The notes under the pieces were generated by a model. It ran no database searches, had not been told where the DNA came from, and was given only the letters and a program-made list of their open reading frames with translations. A stretch of DNA of 64,000 nt. Origin: Azoarcus sp. DD4 (lineage in GTDB: Bacteria; Pseudomonadota; Gammaproteobacteria; Burkholderiales; Rhodocyclaceae). A program made the position numbers and the translations under genes. The stretch's first letter is position 1; each line of letters starts with the position of its first letter. Positions 1-7,840 of this stretch are shown here, piece after piece. Location of the stretch: assembly GCF_006496635.1 (NCBI RefSeq), contig NZ_CP022958.1, positions 3,720,001 through 3,784,000 on the forward strand. The letters are read 5' to 3'.

Positions 1-1014
1 CCGCCGCCGCGCCTGCAGCTGCGGATGGGTCCAGATGTCGGCCATGGTGCTGACGTGGGCGTTGGCGATGTCCGCGGCATCCAGCCGCTCGATGACCTGT
101 TCGGCGCTGAGGCCGGCGAAGGTCTCCTCGATCAGCGCCTTCAGTGCCTCGCGGTTGGTGTGGCGCTGGGCGTTGCTGGCGAAGCGCGCGTCGCCGGCAA
201 GTGCCGGCTGGTCCAGCACCCTGGCGCAGAAGGTGGCCCACTCGCGCTCGTTCTGCAGACCCAGCATCACCGTGCGGCCGTCGCCGGCGCGGAAGGCGCC
301 GTAGGGGTAGATGGTGGCGTGCGAGGCACCGCTGCGCCGCGGCGGCTCCTGGCCCTGATAGGCGTAGTAAAGCGGAAAGCCCATCCATTCCACCATCGCG
401 TCGATCATCGCGATCTCGACGCGGCGGCCGCGGCCGCTGCGGCCGCGCTCGATCAGCGCGCCGAGGATGCCGCTGTAGGCGTACATGCCGGCGGCGATGT
501 CGGCGATCGAGATGCCCGACTTCACCGCCTCGTCCGGCGTGCCGGTCACCGACAGGAAGCCGGATTCGCTCTGGATCAGCAGGTCGTAGGCCTTCTTCTC
601 GGTGTAGGGGCCGCCCTCGCCGTAGCCGGAGATGTCGCACACGATCAGCCGCGGGTTCTTCGCCGATAGCGCCTCGAAGCCGAGGCCGAGGCGGTCCGCC
701 GCGCCCGGCGCGAGGTTCTGCACCAGCACGTCGGCCTTCTCCAGCAGCGCGAGCAGCACTTCCTGCGCCGCCGGCTGCTTGAGGTCGAGGCAGAGGCTTT
801 CCTTGGAGCGGTTCACCCAGACGAAATGGGAGGCCAGACCATCGACGCGGTGGTCGTAGGCGCGGGCGAAGTCGCCGACGCCGGGGCGCTCGATCTTGAT
901 GACGCGGGCGCCGAGGTCGGCGAGGTGGCGGGTGGCGAGCGGCGCGGCGATCGCGTGCTCCAGCGACACCACGGTCACGCCTTCGAGGGGCAGTACGTTG
1001 GGGAAAGTGGTCAT
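1..1014 (-). CDS. Class III (CaiB/BaiF) CoA-transferase, C-terminus cut by window edge
   Basis: About 338 residues are visible before the left edge; family III CoA-transferases are near 400 residues, so the C-terminus is missing. The N-terminus reads LEGVTVVSLEHAIAAPLATR, followed by LADLGARVIKIERPG and, further in, DLLIQSESGFLSVTG, all typical of this family, which moves CoA between organic acids through an aspartyl-CoA thioester. It follows the acyl-CoA dehydrogenase by 12 bp and is surely in its operon. Next to a MaoC hydratase and a LysR gene, an itaconate or similar dicarboxylate:succinyl-CoA transferase is a reasonable inference, but the substrate cannot be read from sequence. Confidence 0.9.
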   Translation of the reverse strand, partial: MTTFPNVLPLEGVTVVSLEHAIAAPLATRHLADLGARVIKIERPGVGDFARAYDHRVDGLASHFVWVNRSKESLCLDLKQPAAQEVLLALLEKADVLVQNLAPGAADRLGLGFEALSAKNPRLIVCDISGYGEGGPYTEKKAYDLLIQSESGFLSVTGTPDEAVKSGISIADIAAGMYAYSGILGALIERGRSGRGRRVEIAMIDAMVEWMGFPLYYAYQGQEPPRRSGASHATIYPYGAFRAGDGRTVMLGLQNEREWATFCARVLDQPALAGDARFASNAQRHTNREALKALIEETFAGLSAEQVIERLDAADIANAHVSTMADIWTHPQLQARRR

Positions 1015-1026
1015 GGTGACAAGCCC

Positions 1027-2193
1027 TCAGAACGACCGCGGCAGCCCGAGCAGATGCTCGGCCACATACGAATAGATGAGGTTGGTGGAGATCGGCGCCA
1101 CCTGGTACAGGCGCGTTTCGCGGAACTTGCGCTCGACGTCGTATTCGTTGGCGAAGCCGAAACCGCCGTGGGTCTGCAGGCAGACGTTGGCCGCCTCCCA
1201 CGAGGCCTTGGCGGCCAGGTACTTGGCCATGTTGGCCTGGGCGCCGCAGGGCTGATGGGCGTCGAACAGCGCGCAGGCCTTGAAGCGCATCAGGTTGGCG
1301 GCCTCGATCTCGATGTAGGCGTCGGCGATGGGGAACTGCACGCCCTGGTTCTGGCCGATGGGGCGGTCGAACACCACGCGGTCCTTGGCGTATTTCACCG
1401 CGCGGTCGATGAACCAGTAGCCGTCGCCGATGCACTCGGCGGCGATCAGCGTGCGCTCGGCATTGAGCCCGTCGAGGATGTAGCGGAAGCCCTTGCCCTC
1501 CTCGCCGATCAGGTTCTCTTCCGGGATCTCCAGCTTGTCGAAGAAGAGTTCGTTGGTCTCGTGATTGACCATGTTGGCGATCGGCCGCACGTCCAGCCCC
1601 TTGCCGATCGCGTCCTTCAATTCGACGATGAAGACCGACATGCCTTCGGACTTCTTCTTCACCTCGGCGAGCGGCGTGGTGCGGGCGAGCAGGATCATCA
1701 GGTCGGAGTGCTGCACCCGCGAGATCCACACCTTCTGGCCGCTGACCTCGTAACGGCCGTCCTTCTTCACCGCCACCGTCTTGATTTTGGTGGTGTCGGT
1801 GCCGGTGGTCGGCTCGGTCACCGCCATCGACTGGATGCGCAGCTTGCCCGCGGCGATGCCGGGCAGGTACTTCTCCTTCTGCGCCGCGCTGCCGTTACGC
1901 AGCAGCGTGCCCATGTTGTACATCTGGCCGTGCACCGCGCCGGCGTTGCCGCCGTTGCGGTTGATCTCTTCCATGATCACCGAGGCGGCGGTCAGGCCGA
2001 GGCCGGAACCGCCGTATTCCTCCGGGATCATCGCCGACAGCCAGCCGGCGCCGATCAGCGCATCGACGAAGGCTTCCGGGTAGGCGCGCTGTTCGTCGAT
2101 GCGGCGGAAATACTCGTCGGGGAAGTCGGCGAACAGCGCGCGGACAGCGTCGCGGATTTCCTGGTGTTCGTCGGGGGCGGCAAGGATGCTCAT
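1027..2193 (-). CDS. Acyl-CoA dehydrogenase family flavoprotein
   Basis: 388 residues, a normal length for a FAD-dependent acyl-CoA dehydrogenase. Visible signatures are MAVTEPTTGTDTTKIKT (FAD/substrate region, about 123-139), ERTLIAAECIGDGYWFIDRA, and QTHGGFGFANEYDVERKFRE (340-359). The usual medium-chain catalytic Glu position reads LYQVAPIS with Gln364, but a Glu lies at 246 in GLNAERTL, matching the isovaleryl-CoA dehydrogenase-type catalytic base. The start has a good CAGGAGA site 5 bp upstream. It sits between the MaoC hydratase and the CoA-transferase. In the Pseudomonas itaconate cluster an acyl-CoA dehydrogenase of unclear role occupies the same place. Confidence 0.93.
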   Translation of the reverse strand: MSILAAPDEHQEIRDAVRALFADFPDEYFRRIDEQRAYPEAFVDALIGAGWLSAMIPEEYGGSGLGLTAASVIMEEINRNGGNAGAVHGQMYNMGTLLRNGSAAQKEKYLPGIAAGKLRIQSMAVTEPTTGTDTTKIKTVAVKKDGRYEVSGQKVWISRVQHSDLMILLARTTPLAEVKKKSEGMSVFIVELKDAIGKGLDVRPIANMVNHETNELFFDKLEIPEENLIGEEGKGFRYILDGLNAERTLIAAECIGDGYWFIDRAVKYAKDRVVFDRPIGQNQGVQFPIADAYIEIEAANLMRFKACALFDAHQPCGAQANMAKYLAAKASWEAANVCLQTHGGFGFANEYDVERKFRETRLYQVAPISTNLIYSYVAEHLLGLPRSF

Positions 2194-2245
2194 CGTTGTC
2201 TCCTGTTCGTGCTCGTGTTGTCCGGGCCGCTCTCGGGGCGGCCGT

Positions 2246-2275
2246 GCCCGACCGCCCGGCGCGGGCCGGTCGGGC
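2246..2275 (-). other. Stem-loop in the MaoC/acyl-CoA dehydrogenase gap
   Basis: A perfect 9-bp inverted repeat (GCCCGACCG / CGGTCGGGC) with a 12-base GC-rich loop lies in the 120-bp gap between two otherwise closely packed operon genes. There is no T-run, so it looks more like an mRNA processing or stability element than an intrinsic terminator. Function is inferred only. Confidence 0.35.
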
Positions 2276-2313
2276 TGGGGGAAGCGGGGGAATGCGCGCC
2301 GCGGCGCGCGGGA

Positions 2314-3177
2314 TCAGGCCGGGCTGAAGCCGACCGTGGCCTTCATCGTCAGCCGGCCGGCGCAGTCGGTCCACAACTCGGCCGTGCCGGGGCCGGTGAT
2401 GCGGCCGCAGACGTCGAAATCGGCGTTGTCATAGAGCGGGCCGACCGCGCGGAAGTCGAAGCGCTCGATGCGCTTGTCCGGGTGCGCGTTGCGGAACGTG
2501 TCGAGCAGCAGCGTCGCGGTCAGCGGCCCATGCACCACCAGCCCGGGATAGCCTTCCTCACCGGTGACGTAGGGATGGTCGTAGTGGATGCGGTGGCCGT
2601 TGAAGGTGAGCGCCGAGTAGCGGAACAGCAGCACCGCGTCGGGATGCACCGTCTGGCGGTAATCGGCGGTGGCACTGACCGGCTCGCCGGCAAGCGGGCC
2701 GCCGCGCGGCGCCGGCTCGCGATAGACGATGTCGTGCTCCTCGGTGAGCGCGACGCCGGCCGCGCCGGAAATCGTGTGCTGCACGGTGACGAAGACGAGA
2801 TCGCCACTGCGTCCGCTCTTCTGCTCGCAGCGGACGATGCGCGAGCGCCGGGTGACGTCCTCGCCGATGCGCAGCGGCCGCTCGAACACGAAGCGCCCGC
2901 CCGCCCACATCCGGTTGGGCAGTTCCACCGGCGGCAGGAAACCACCGCGCTTCGGGTGGCCATCACGGCCGAGTTCGGAGCGGCGGGCATTCGGCGTGAA
3001 ATACACCCAGTGCCACAGCGGGGGCAGCTCGCCGGCGGCGAACACCGCGTCGGCGTCGTAATCCAGTGTGGCGGCCAGTGCATGGGCGGTGCGGGTGTCG
3101 ATGCGGTCGGTGCGCGTTTCCTCGCGGCCTATCCAGGCCGAAAGCCCGGGTGCGACGCCTTCGCTGCGATCGTTCAT
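2314..3177 (-). CDS. MaoC-like/FAS1-type acyl-CoA hydratase (itaconyl- or mesaconyl-CoA hydratase-like)
   Basis: 287 residues from the ATG at 3177. A divergent N-terminal hotdog half spans roughly 15-150 (PLWHWVYFTPNARRSELGRD, then GGRFVFERPLRIGEDV). The C-terminal MaoC half carries YSALTFNGHRIHYDHPYV and GLVVHGPL around 187-220, where the hydratase-2 Asp/His pair is expected. This two-hotdog form is typical of mesaconyl-C4-CoA and itaconyl-CoA hydratases. It is the first gene of the minus-strand operon, divergent from a LysR gene 175 bp away. An upstream in-frame extension to 3261 is rejected because it enters the regulator's promoter region. Confidence 0.85.
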   Translation of the reverse strand: MNDRSEGVAPGLSAWIGREETRTDRIDTRTAHALAATLDYDADAVFAAGELPPLWHWVYFTPNARRSELGRDGHPKRGGFLPPVELPNRMWAGGRFVFERPLRIGEDVTRRSRIVRCEQKSGRSGDLVFVTVQHTISGAAGVALTEEHDIVYREPAPRGGPLAGEPVSATADYRQTVHPDAVLLFRYSALTFNGHRIHYDHPYVTGEEGYPGLVVHGPLTATLLLDTFRNAHPDKRIERFDFRAVGPLYDNADFDVCGRITGPGTAELWTDCAGRLTMKATVGFSPA

Positions 3178-3352
3178 GGTGTCTCCTCCAGCTTGCCGCA
3201 TGGCGACGCGGCTTGTGTGGGGCGATAATGGAGAGCACACGCGGCAGCGACAATTCAGCATTTCGGTAGCCTGGCTTCAGCACCGCCGAATCGCGGTGCA
3301 CCATCGGACAGCCACACTTGCGCCGACACGACAAGAACACAGCGGAGACCAG
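3178..3352. promoter_or_regulatory. Divergent promoter region with a perfect inverted repeat
   Basis: This 175-bp gap separates the hydratase operon from the LysR gene and must carry both promoters. At 3280-3299 there is a perfect 7-bp inverted repeat GCACCGC/GCGGTGC with spacer CGAATC. It is placed as expected for a LysR-type recognition site about 100 bp upstream of the operon start and 55 bp before the regulator. No convincing sigma-70 hexamer pair was recognised. Confidence 0.45.
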
Positions 3353-4291
3353 ATGCATATCGACCTGCGCGACCTGCGCCTCTTCATCCACGTCGCCGAA
3401 AGCAAGAGCCTCACCCGCGGCGCCGAGCGCAGCCACCTGTCGCTGCCGGCAGTGAGCGCACGGATGAAGGAACTCGAAGCCCAGGCCGGCGTGCGGCTGC
3501 TCTACCGCGCGCCGCGCGGGGTGGCGCTGACGCCCGCCGGCCAGAGCCTGCTCCAGCATGCGCGCATCATCCTCGGCCAGATCGAGCACATGAAGAGCGA
3601 CCTGCAGCGCTTCGGCGAAGGCGTGCAGGGCCACATCCGCGTGTTCGCCAACACCACCGCGGTCACCGAGTTCATGCCCGAGGTGCTGGCCACCTTCCTC
3701 GCCGACCATCCGCAGGTGGACGTGGACCTGCAGGAACGCCTCACCGGCGAAATCATCCGCGGCGTGCTCGACGGCACCACCGACCTCGGCATCACCTCGG
3801 GGCCGATCGAGGCCGACGGGCTGGAGAAGCACCACTTCAGCACCGACCGCCTGATCCTGGTGGTGCGCCCCGACCATCCGCTGGCGGCCGGCGGCGCGGT
3901 GCGCTTCGCCGACGTCATGGGCTACGACTACATCGGCCTGCACGAGGGCAGCACGCTGCAGAGCTTCATCAACACCCTGCTGCAGAACGCCCGCCACCGC
4001 CTGCATATCCGCGTGCAGGTGAGCAACTTCGAATCGGTGTGCCGCATGGTGGAGGCCGGCGTGGGCATCGGCGTGGTGCCGGAATCGGCCGCCGAACGCC
4101 ACCGCAAGACGATGAAGATCGCGGTCAAGCAGCTCGACGAGGACTGGGCCGAACGCAAGCGCTACATCCTCACCCGGCGCGGCGATTCGCTGCCGGGCTA
4201 CACCCAGGCGCTGATCGCCTGCATCATGGCGCACCCGGGCCATGCCGCGAACCGTGCCCAGCCGGCCCGCAAGGCAGTCCGCAGCAAATGA
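3353..4291 (+). CDS. LysR-type transcriptional regulator
   Basis: 312 residues from the ATG at 3353, preceded by GGAG. The N-terminal winged helix reads LRDLRLFIHVAESKSLTRGA, then LSLPAVSARMKELE and LLYRAPRGVALTPAG (about 5-65). The remaining periplasmic-binding-like effector domain runs to about 295 and ends in a short basic tail. It is divergent from the MaoC/acyl-CoA dehydrogenase/CoA-transferase operon and very likely controls it, as ItcR/RipR does for itaconate catabolism in pseudomonads. The effector is unknown. Confidence 0.92.
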   Translation: MHIDLRDLRLFIHVAESKSLTRGAERSHLSLPAVSARMKELEAQAGVRLLYRAPRGVALTPAGQSLLQHARIILGQIEHMKSDLQRFGEGVQGHIRVFANTTAVTEFMPEVLATFLADHPQVDVDLQERLTGEIIRGVLDGTTDLGITSGPIEADGLEKHHFSTDRLILVVRPDHPLAAGGAVRFADVMGYDYIGLHEGSTLQSFINTLLQNARHRLHIRVQVSNFESVCRMVEAGVGIGVVPESAAERHRKTMKIAVKQLDEDWAERKRYILTRRGDSLPGYTQALIACIMAHPGHAANRAQPARKAVRSK

Positions 4292-4377
4292 GGACGCGGG
4301 CTGCGCCGGCCGAACCGGCTATCATGACGCCCCTGCCCCCGCAGGCATTGCGGGTGGCCTGAACAACGGAGAACAAC

Positions 4378-5823
4378 ATGGCTTCATCCCCGGATAACAT
4401 CAGCATGGCGCTGTTCTGCGACTTCGAGAACGTCGCGCTGGGCGTGCGGGATGCGAAGTACGACAAGTTCGACATCAAGCGCGTGCTCGAACGCCTGCTG
4501 CTCAAGGGCAGCATCGTGGTCAAGAAGGCGTATTGCGACTGGGAGCGCTACAAGGGCTTCAAGGCGGCAATGCACGAGGCCAACTTCGAGCTGATCGAAA
4601 TCCCCCACGTGCGCCAGTCCGGCAAGAATTCCGCCGACATCCGTCTGGTGGTCGACGCGCTCGACCTCTGCTACACCAAGGCCCACGTCAATACCTTCGT
4701 CATCATCTCGGGCGATTCCGACTTCTCGCCGCTGGTGTCCAAGCTGCGCGAGAACGCCAAGCAGGTGATCGGCGTCGGCGTCAAGCAATCGACCTCCGAC
4801 CTGCTGATCGCCAACTGCGACGAATTCATCTTCTACGACGACCTGGTGCGCGAAGCGCCGCAGGCCGCCGCCAAGCGCGAGGCCAACGAAACCCAGCCGG
4901 CTGCACGCCGCTCGCCGGAAGAGGAGAAACGCCGCAAGGAAGAACTCGCTGCCCGTAAGAGCCAGGCCATCGAGTTCGCGGTTGAGACCTTCGAAGCCTT
5001 GCTGGCCGAACGCGGCGACAGCGGCAAGATCTGGGCGTCGATGCTGAAAGAGGCGATCAAGCGCCGCAAGCCCGGCTTCAACGAGACCTACTACGGCTTC
5101 CGCGCCTTCGGCAACCTGCTGGAAGAAGCGCAGGCGCGCGGCCTGCTGGAATTCGGCCGCGACGAAAAGTCCGGTGCCTATGTGTATCGCAGTAATGCAG
5201 GCCCAACGCCGGCCGTTCACCCCGCCGCCGAGCACCCCGCGGATGGGGTGAAGCTTGCCGCCATGCCTGCTGGCGCAACGCATGCGGCGGACGAAGCGGC
5301 CGCGCCAGCACCGGCCGCGGAGCGCCCCGCCGGCAGGCGACCGCGCCAGGGCGATGCACGCGCTGCGAAGAAGTCCGCCAAGCAGACCGAAGCCGCGCAG
5401 CTACCCACCCGACCCGAGACCGAAACGGCCAGGGAAGCGACCCAGGAAGTCGCGCAGGAACCCGCCAAGGAAAGCCCGGCACAGCCGGGCCGCCGCCAGA
5501 AAAACGCCCGCCAGTCCGCCCAGCGCGCTGCAAGCGCCCCCGCGACGGTGGAGGCCGCCGTGGCGCCGGCCCCGGCAGCGACAGTCGAAGCCCCGCCTGC
5601 CGAACCGGCCGAAGCCCGCAGCGGCAGCCGTCGTCGTGGTAGCAGCCAGCGCAAGCCGGCGGCACGCCAGGACGCTCCGGTAGCCGCCCCGGTGGCCGTT
5701 GCCGCTGCGGCGGAGGCGGCACCCGCCCCCGCCGCCGAAGAAGCCGTAGCCACGCCGGCCCGCAAGTCCGCGCCGCGCAGCCGCCGTCCGCGCAAGCAGG
5801 AAACCCCGCCCGACGCCGCCTGA
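4378..5823 (+). CDS. NYN-domain protein with OST-HTH/LOTUS domain and long Ala/Pro/Arg tail
   Basis: 481 residues. The N-terminal NYN (PIN-like, LabA/DUF88) fold spans about 8-155, with acidic residues in ALFCDFENV (Asp15), NSADIRLVVDALDL (Asp87, Asp93) and IISGDSDFSPLV (Asp113, Asp115) that would bind metal in a ribonuclease. Residues about 195-272 resemble an OST-HTH/LOTUS RNA-binding domain (KIWASMLKEAIKRRKPGFNE). The last 200 residues are low-complexity, rich in Ala, Pro, Arg and Lys, and probably disordered. A role in RNA turnover or regulation is inferred; no target is visible. It is a single gene ending at a strong terminator. Confidence 0.85.
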   Translation: MASSPDNISMALFCDFENVALGVRDAKYDKFDIKRVLERLLLKGSIVVKKAYCDWERYKGFKAAMHEANFELIEIPHVRQSGKNSADIRLVVDALDLCYTKAHVNTFVIISGDSDFSPLVSKLRENAKQVIGVGVKQSTSDLLIANCDEFIFYDDLVREAPQAAAKREANETQPAARRSPEEEKRRKEELAARKSQAIEFAVETFEALLAERGDSGKIWASMLKEAIKRRKPGFNETYYGFRAFGNLLEEAQARGLLEFGRDEKSGAYVYRSNAGPTPAVHPAAEHPADGVKLAAMPAGATHAADEAAAPAPAAERPAGRRPRQGDARAAKKSAKQTEAAQLPTRPETETAREATQEVAQEPAKESPAQPGRRQKNARQSAQRAASAPATVEAAVAPAPAATVEAPPAEPAEARSGSRRRGSSQRKPAARQDAPVAAPVAVAAAAEAAPAPAAEEAVATPARKSAPRSRRPRKQETPPDAA

Positions 5824-5847
5824 CAGCGCGTAACCGGAGCCGCAAGA

Positions 5848-5895
5848 GATCGCCCGCGCCGGGGAGACACCTTCGTCTCCCCGGCGCGGGCGATC
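5848..5895. terminator. Strong intrinsic terminator between convergent genes
   Basis: A perfect 20-bp inverted repeat (GATCGCCCGCGCCGGGGAGA and its complement) has the 8-base loop CACCTTCG and is followed by GCGTTTT. It lies 24 bp after the NYN gene and 19 bp after the convergent peroxiredoxin gene, so it can serve both. Confidence 0.85.
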
Positions 5896-5914
5896 GCGTT
5901 TTACGACCGGCGGC

Positions 5915-6574
5915 TCAGGCCGGGTGCTTGACGATGCGCAGATAAGGCTTGGGCGCCTTCCAGCCCTGCGGGAAGAGCGTCTTGGCGTCCTCGTCCGATA
6001 CCGAGCCGGCGATGATGACATCCTCGCCGCGCTTCCAGTTCACCGGCGTCGCCACCTTGTGCGCAGCAGTGAGCTGCATCGAATCGAGCGCCCGCAGGAT
6101 CTCGTCGAAGTTGCGGCCGGTAGTCATCGGATAGGTCAGCATCAGCTTGATGCGTTTGTCCGGGCCGATCACGAACACCGACCGCACCGTGGCGTTGTTC
6201 GCCGGGGTGCGCCCCTCCGAAGTGCCCGGTTCGTCGGCCGGCAGCATGTTGTAGAGCTTGGCCACCAGCAGCTCGGGGTCGCCTATCATCGGGTAAGCGG
6301 GCAGATAGCCCTGGGTTTCCTCGATGTCCTTCGCCCACGCGGCGTGACTACCGACCGGATCGACGCTCAGGCCGATGATCTTGCAGTTGCGACGGGCGAA
6401 TTCCGGCTCGATCTTGGCCATGTAGCCGAGCTCGGTGGTGCACACCGGCGTGAAGTCCTTCGGATGCGAGAACAGGATCGCCCAGCTGTCGCCTATCCAG
6501 TCGTGGAAGCGGATCGTGCCCTGGGTGGTTTCGGCGGTGAAATCGGGAGCAATATCGTTGATGCGCAGAGACAT
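5915..6574 (-). CDS. 1-Cys peroxiredoxin (Prx6/AhpC-TSA family)
   Basis: 219 residues, the usual Prx6-type length. The peroxidatic motif is FSHPKDFTPVCTTEL, with Cys45. The downstream NNATVRSVFVIGPDKRIKL and the C-terminal extension FPQGWKAPKPYLR are hallmarks of the 1-Cys class. No AhpC-like C-terminal resolving VCP motif is present. The protein reduces peroxides in the cytoplasm using an external thiol donor. The start at 6574 has GGAG nine bases upstream; longer in-frame ORF has no support. It is monocistronic, convergent with the NYN gene. Confidence 0.95.
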   Translation of the reverse strand: MSLRINDIAPDFTAETTQGTIRFHDWIGDSWAILFSHPKDFTPVCTTELGYMAKIEPEFARRNCKIIGLSVDPVGSHAAWAKDIEETQGYLPAYPMIGDPELLVAKLYNMLPADEPGTSEGRTPANNATVRSVFVIGPDKRIKLMLTYPMTTGRNFDEILRALDSMQLTAAHKVATPVNWKRGEDVIIAGSVSDEDAKTLFPQGWKAPKPYLRIVKHPA

Positions 6575-6851
6575 GATCGGATCTCCTCGAATGGCGGCGT
6601 GCAGGCGATGCGAAAGACAACCATCTTCCGGCGCAGCAATCGCTGCCGCCGGAATCGTGCCGATACCTCCGCGAGACTCGCCACCGCGTCGCTTGCGGCG
6701 GGTTGGGGAGCGAAGTGTCGCCGCGCTGCCGGGCGACGCTTCCCGCTTTGTGTATAGGCGTCCCCGTCGGCCTTGCCAAGCCGCGCACCCGTTATCGAAC
6801 CAGCGCGCCGGCCAACGCTCCAACCTGCGTTCAACATCCGGGGACAGGCCC

Positions 6852-7121
6852 ATGCCCGCTTCGCCCAAGCTGAGCGATTTCGTCGAACTCGCGGCCGCGG
6901 AATACCTGCGCGATACCGGGCGCGTCGATCTCGACGCGCGCTGGATCACCGCCTATTTCGCCGACTGCGGCGTGCTCGAAGCCTATCCGCGGCAGGATCC
7001 CGTCGCCTTCAGCGCACTGGTGCAGAAGGCGCTGGACGCCCGTGCCGATCGCGCGGGCAAGGTCGCACGCCGCCATCTGGAGCGCATAGGCCGCATCGCC
7101 CGTCGCCTCGACAAGCCCTGA
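6852..7121 (+). CDS. Small hypothetical protein, 89 residues
   Basis: The product starts MPASPKLSDFVELAAAEYLR and ends in a basic helix (GKVARRHLERIGRIARRLDK). It is predicted soluble, mostly helical, with no signal peptide, metal motif or known domain that I recognise. It lies alone between the peroxiredoxin and the YceI operon and is convergent with the latter (7-bp gap). The ribosome-binding site is weak (GGGGACAGG). Coding potential is supported by a clean frame and strong third-position GC; function is unknown. Confidence 0.55.
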   Translation: MPASPKLSDFVELAAAEYLRDTGRVDLDARWITAYFADCGVLEAYPRQDPVAFSALVQKALDARADRAGKVARRHLERIGRIARRLDKP

Positions 7122-7128
7122 AGCGCTG

Positions 7129-7839
7129 CTAGGGTGCCAGCTGTCGCGCCTCGATACGGAACTGCAGCGCCAGCGCGTCCTGGACCTGCAGCGCACCGCC
7201 GAACACGGAAAAGGGTTCGATGCCGAAGTCGCGCTGAGACAGCGTGAAACGACCGCTGATGCGGATGACATCGGCCGTGCCGTCCAGGCGGGCAGGCACC
7301 TCCAACCGCCTGGTGACGCCGTTGAGCGTGATGATGGTATCGAGCACCACGCCCTCCGCCACGGCGCGAACACGCTCGACCCTGAGCCACAGATGCGGAT
7401 GGGTTCCGGCATGCAGCACCTTGTCGAGCATGTTGCTGCGGGTCGCGGCAATGTCCTCGGCCGTGGGGCTGGTGTCGAAACCGGCCGCGGCGCGCAGCTC
7501 GGCCTCGTCCACCGCCAGTTCGTCCAGCCGCAGATAGAGATCGGCCCGTCCGGCGGCCGGCAGCACATAGCCCTGCAGGCCGTGGCTGGCGACCACGTGG
7601 TCGTGGCCGAGAAAGGCCAGCGATCCGCCCCGCCGCACCTCGACCAATGCCAGCGAACGCGCCGCATCGATGTGGAAAACCGCCTCGCCGGCCGCCGCGG
7701 CACGACGGTAATCCTCGTCCGGAAAACCGGGTGGCGCCGGGGCGACGACCCCGGGCGGCGGCGCCAGCGGCGCACATGCCTGCATGAGCACGGCGAACAA
7801 ACCGGTGGCCACCGCGGCCAGGAAGCGACGCACATGCAT
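7129..7839 (-). CDS. YceI-family lipoprotein
   Basis: 236 residues. A lipoprotein signal peptide ends in the lipobox LMQAC (Cys22). The rest is a YceI-like lipocalin fold, beginning FHIDAARSLALVEVRRGGSL and including LDTIITLNGVTRRLEVPARL and FTLSQRDFGIEPFSVFGGAL. YceI proteins bind isoprenoid chains such as polyprenyl quinones in the periplasm. It is the last gene of the b561-yceI-yceI operon, 1 bp after the preceding stop. An alternative is an acid- or stress-induced periplasmic carrier; the ligand is unknown. Confidence 0.88.
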   Translation of the reverse strand: MHVRRFLAAVATGLFAVLMQACAPLAPPPGVVAPAPPGFPDEDYRRAAAAGEAVFHIDAARSLALVEVRRGGSLAFLGHDHVVASHGLQGYVLPAAGRADLYLRLDELAVDEAELRAAAGFDTSPTAEDIAATRSNMLDKVLHAGTHPHLWLRVERVRAVAEGVVLDTIITLNGVTRRLEVPARLDGTADVIRISGRFTLSQRDFGIEPFSVFGGALQVQDALALQFRIEARQLAP

Positions 7840-7840
7840 A

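Noticed and set aside
826..3228. 800-residue open frame on + across the CoA-transferase, dehydrogenase and hydratase genes
   Set aside because: Antisense shadow of three well-supported minus-strand genes; GC-rich third positions keep the frame open and the product has no recognisable domain.
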